Part shown: positions 63,594 through 64,000 of the stretch, in pieces
Layout: every line of letters starts with the position of its first letter
Numbering within the stretch: position 1 is the first letter of the stretch
From: Polyangiaceae bacterium
GTDB taxonomy: Bacteria > Myxococcota_A > Polyangia > Polyangiales > Polyangiaceae
Assembly (NCBI GenBank): GCA_025937835.1
Contig: JAICQO010000003.1
Span: 1-64,000, forward strand
Direction: 5' to 3'
DNA length: 64,000 nt
The notes under the pieces: model-generated
Database searches by the model: none
The model's input: the letters and a program-made list of their open reading frames with translations, nothing else
What the model was told of the DNA's origin: nothing
Position numbers and translations under genes: made by a program

Positions 63594-64000
63594 CGCTCAG
63601 CACGGGCGAGCTCATCAACGGCAAGTACCGGATCTTGCGGCTGATCGGCGACGGCGGCATGGGCTCGGTCTACGAGGCCCGCCACGAGCAACTCGGCGTG
63701 TCCGTGGCTCTCAAGTTCTTGCGCGCAGACATCGCCGAACGGCCTGGGCTCGCCGCCCGCTTTCTTCAGGAAGCACGCGTGTCGGCCACGCTCAACAGCC
63801 CGCACGTCGCGCACGTCACGGACGTGGACACCGCGGCCAACGGCTCTCCGTACCTGGTGATGGAGCTACTGTCGGGTGAGTCGCTGCAATCGCTGTTGAA
63901 CCGCCGCGGGCAGCTGAGCCGCGACGAGTCCCTGGACTTCGCGCTGCAGATCCTGGTCGGCCTCGACACGGCGCACGCGCTCGGCGTGGTGCACCGCGAT
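63590..64000 (+). CDS. Ser/Thr protein kinase, N-terminal part (cut by window end)
   Basis: Only the first 137 codons are present. They encode the N-lobe and start of the C-lobe of a eukaryote-type kinase: Gly-rich loop GDGGMGSVYE (20-29), the ATP-binding Lys42 in VALKFL, a Glu in FLQEARVSATL, and VMELLSGESL. The last three codons encode the HRD triad start (VHRD). The start overlaps the def stop. Such Pkn kinases are abundant in myxobacteria and often carry variable C-terminal sensor parts, not visible here. Confidence 0.92.
   Translation, partial: MTLSTGELINGKYRILRLIGDGGMGSVYEARHEQLGVSVALKFLRADIAERPGLAARFLQEARVSATLNSPHVAHVTDVDTAANGSPYLVMELLSGESLQSLLNRRGQLSRDESLDFALQILVGLDTAHALGVVHRD

Overview
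The window is 64 kb of very GC-rich, gene-dense chromosome. The gene content points to a myxobacterium-like member of the Myxococcota, probably Polyangia. The signs are a CarD-family regulator with a perfect Shine-Dalgarno, an IHF/HU-type protein, several PilZ and pseudo-receiver proteins, a eukaryote-like Ser/Thr kinase, many lipoproteins and TPR proteins, and long alanine/proline-rich linkers. This is an inference from content; there is no rRNA gene or marker in the window to settle it. I saw no tRNA or rRNA gene, insertion sequence, integrase, CRISPR array or phage module. The region reads as a stable core chromosome. Many adjacent genes share ATGA, GTGA or TTGA stop/start overlaps, so translational coupling is the rule.

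Layout. (1) 1-13.5 kb: oligopeptide/dipeptide ABC transport. A forward operon (oppF-A-B-C-D plus an EamA exporter, 1554-8470) converges on a reverse operon (oppA-B-C-D, 13520-8484). A third, orphan OppF-type ATPase runs leftward from 1165. (2) 13.6-21.1 kb: a PLP aminotransferase, then the leftward phosphate regulon phoB-phoR-pstS-pstC-pstA-pstB, with Pho-box-like direct repeats in front of phoB and pstS and no phoU. (3) 21.2-28.8 kb: an OmpA-like lipoprotein, an ECF sigma/NrsF anti-sigma/TlpA-like thioredoxin module, a TPR lipoprotein, a coupled trio of two membrane proteins flanking an ABC ATPase that has lost its catalytic motifs, and a PilZ-like/receiver protein with Asp-to-Glu at the phosphosite.

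(4) 28.9-37.7 kb: a LolC/E-type permease with a long insert, CCA-adding enzyme, a polytopic M28 peptidase, a small Zn-ribbon protein, a di-heme cytochrome c peroxidase-like lipoprotein, a fatty acid desaturase and a small Cys-rich protein. (5) 37.8-43.8 kb: a leftward cluster of CPBP protease, receiver-GAF-HD-GYP regulator, lipB, tilS and ftsH. (6) 44.0-48.9 kb: a FliA-type sigma factor followed by a small protein resembling type III secretion inner-rod proteins, mnmA, a lipoprotein, a 62-residue Cys-rich protein, a DUF2062-methyltransferase fusion and a TPR protein. (7) 49.1-58.8 kb: an M23 endopeptidase, a histidine kinase with a GAF-domain partner, and two coupled polytopic membrane proteins of glycosyltransferase-C type. 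(8) 58.9-64.0 kb: IHF/HU, a lipoprotein, CarD, a PilZ protein with two pseudo-receivers, cob(I)alamin adenosyltransferase, peptide deformylase, and the start of a Ser/Thr kinase cut by the window edge.

The strongest candidates for something undescribed are the catalytically dead ABC ATPase sandwiched between two membrane proteins (25.8-28.0 kb), the set of phosphorylation-independent receiver/PilZ proteins, the DUF2062-methyltransferase fusion, and the sigma factor paired with an orphan inner-rod-like protein.
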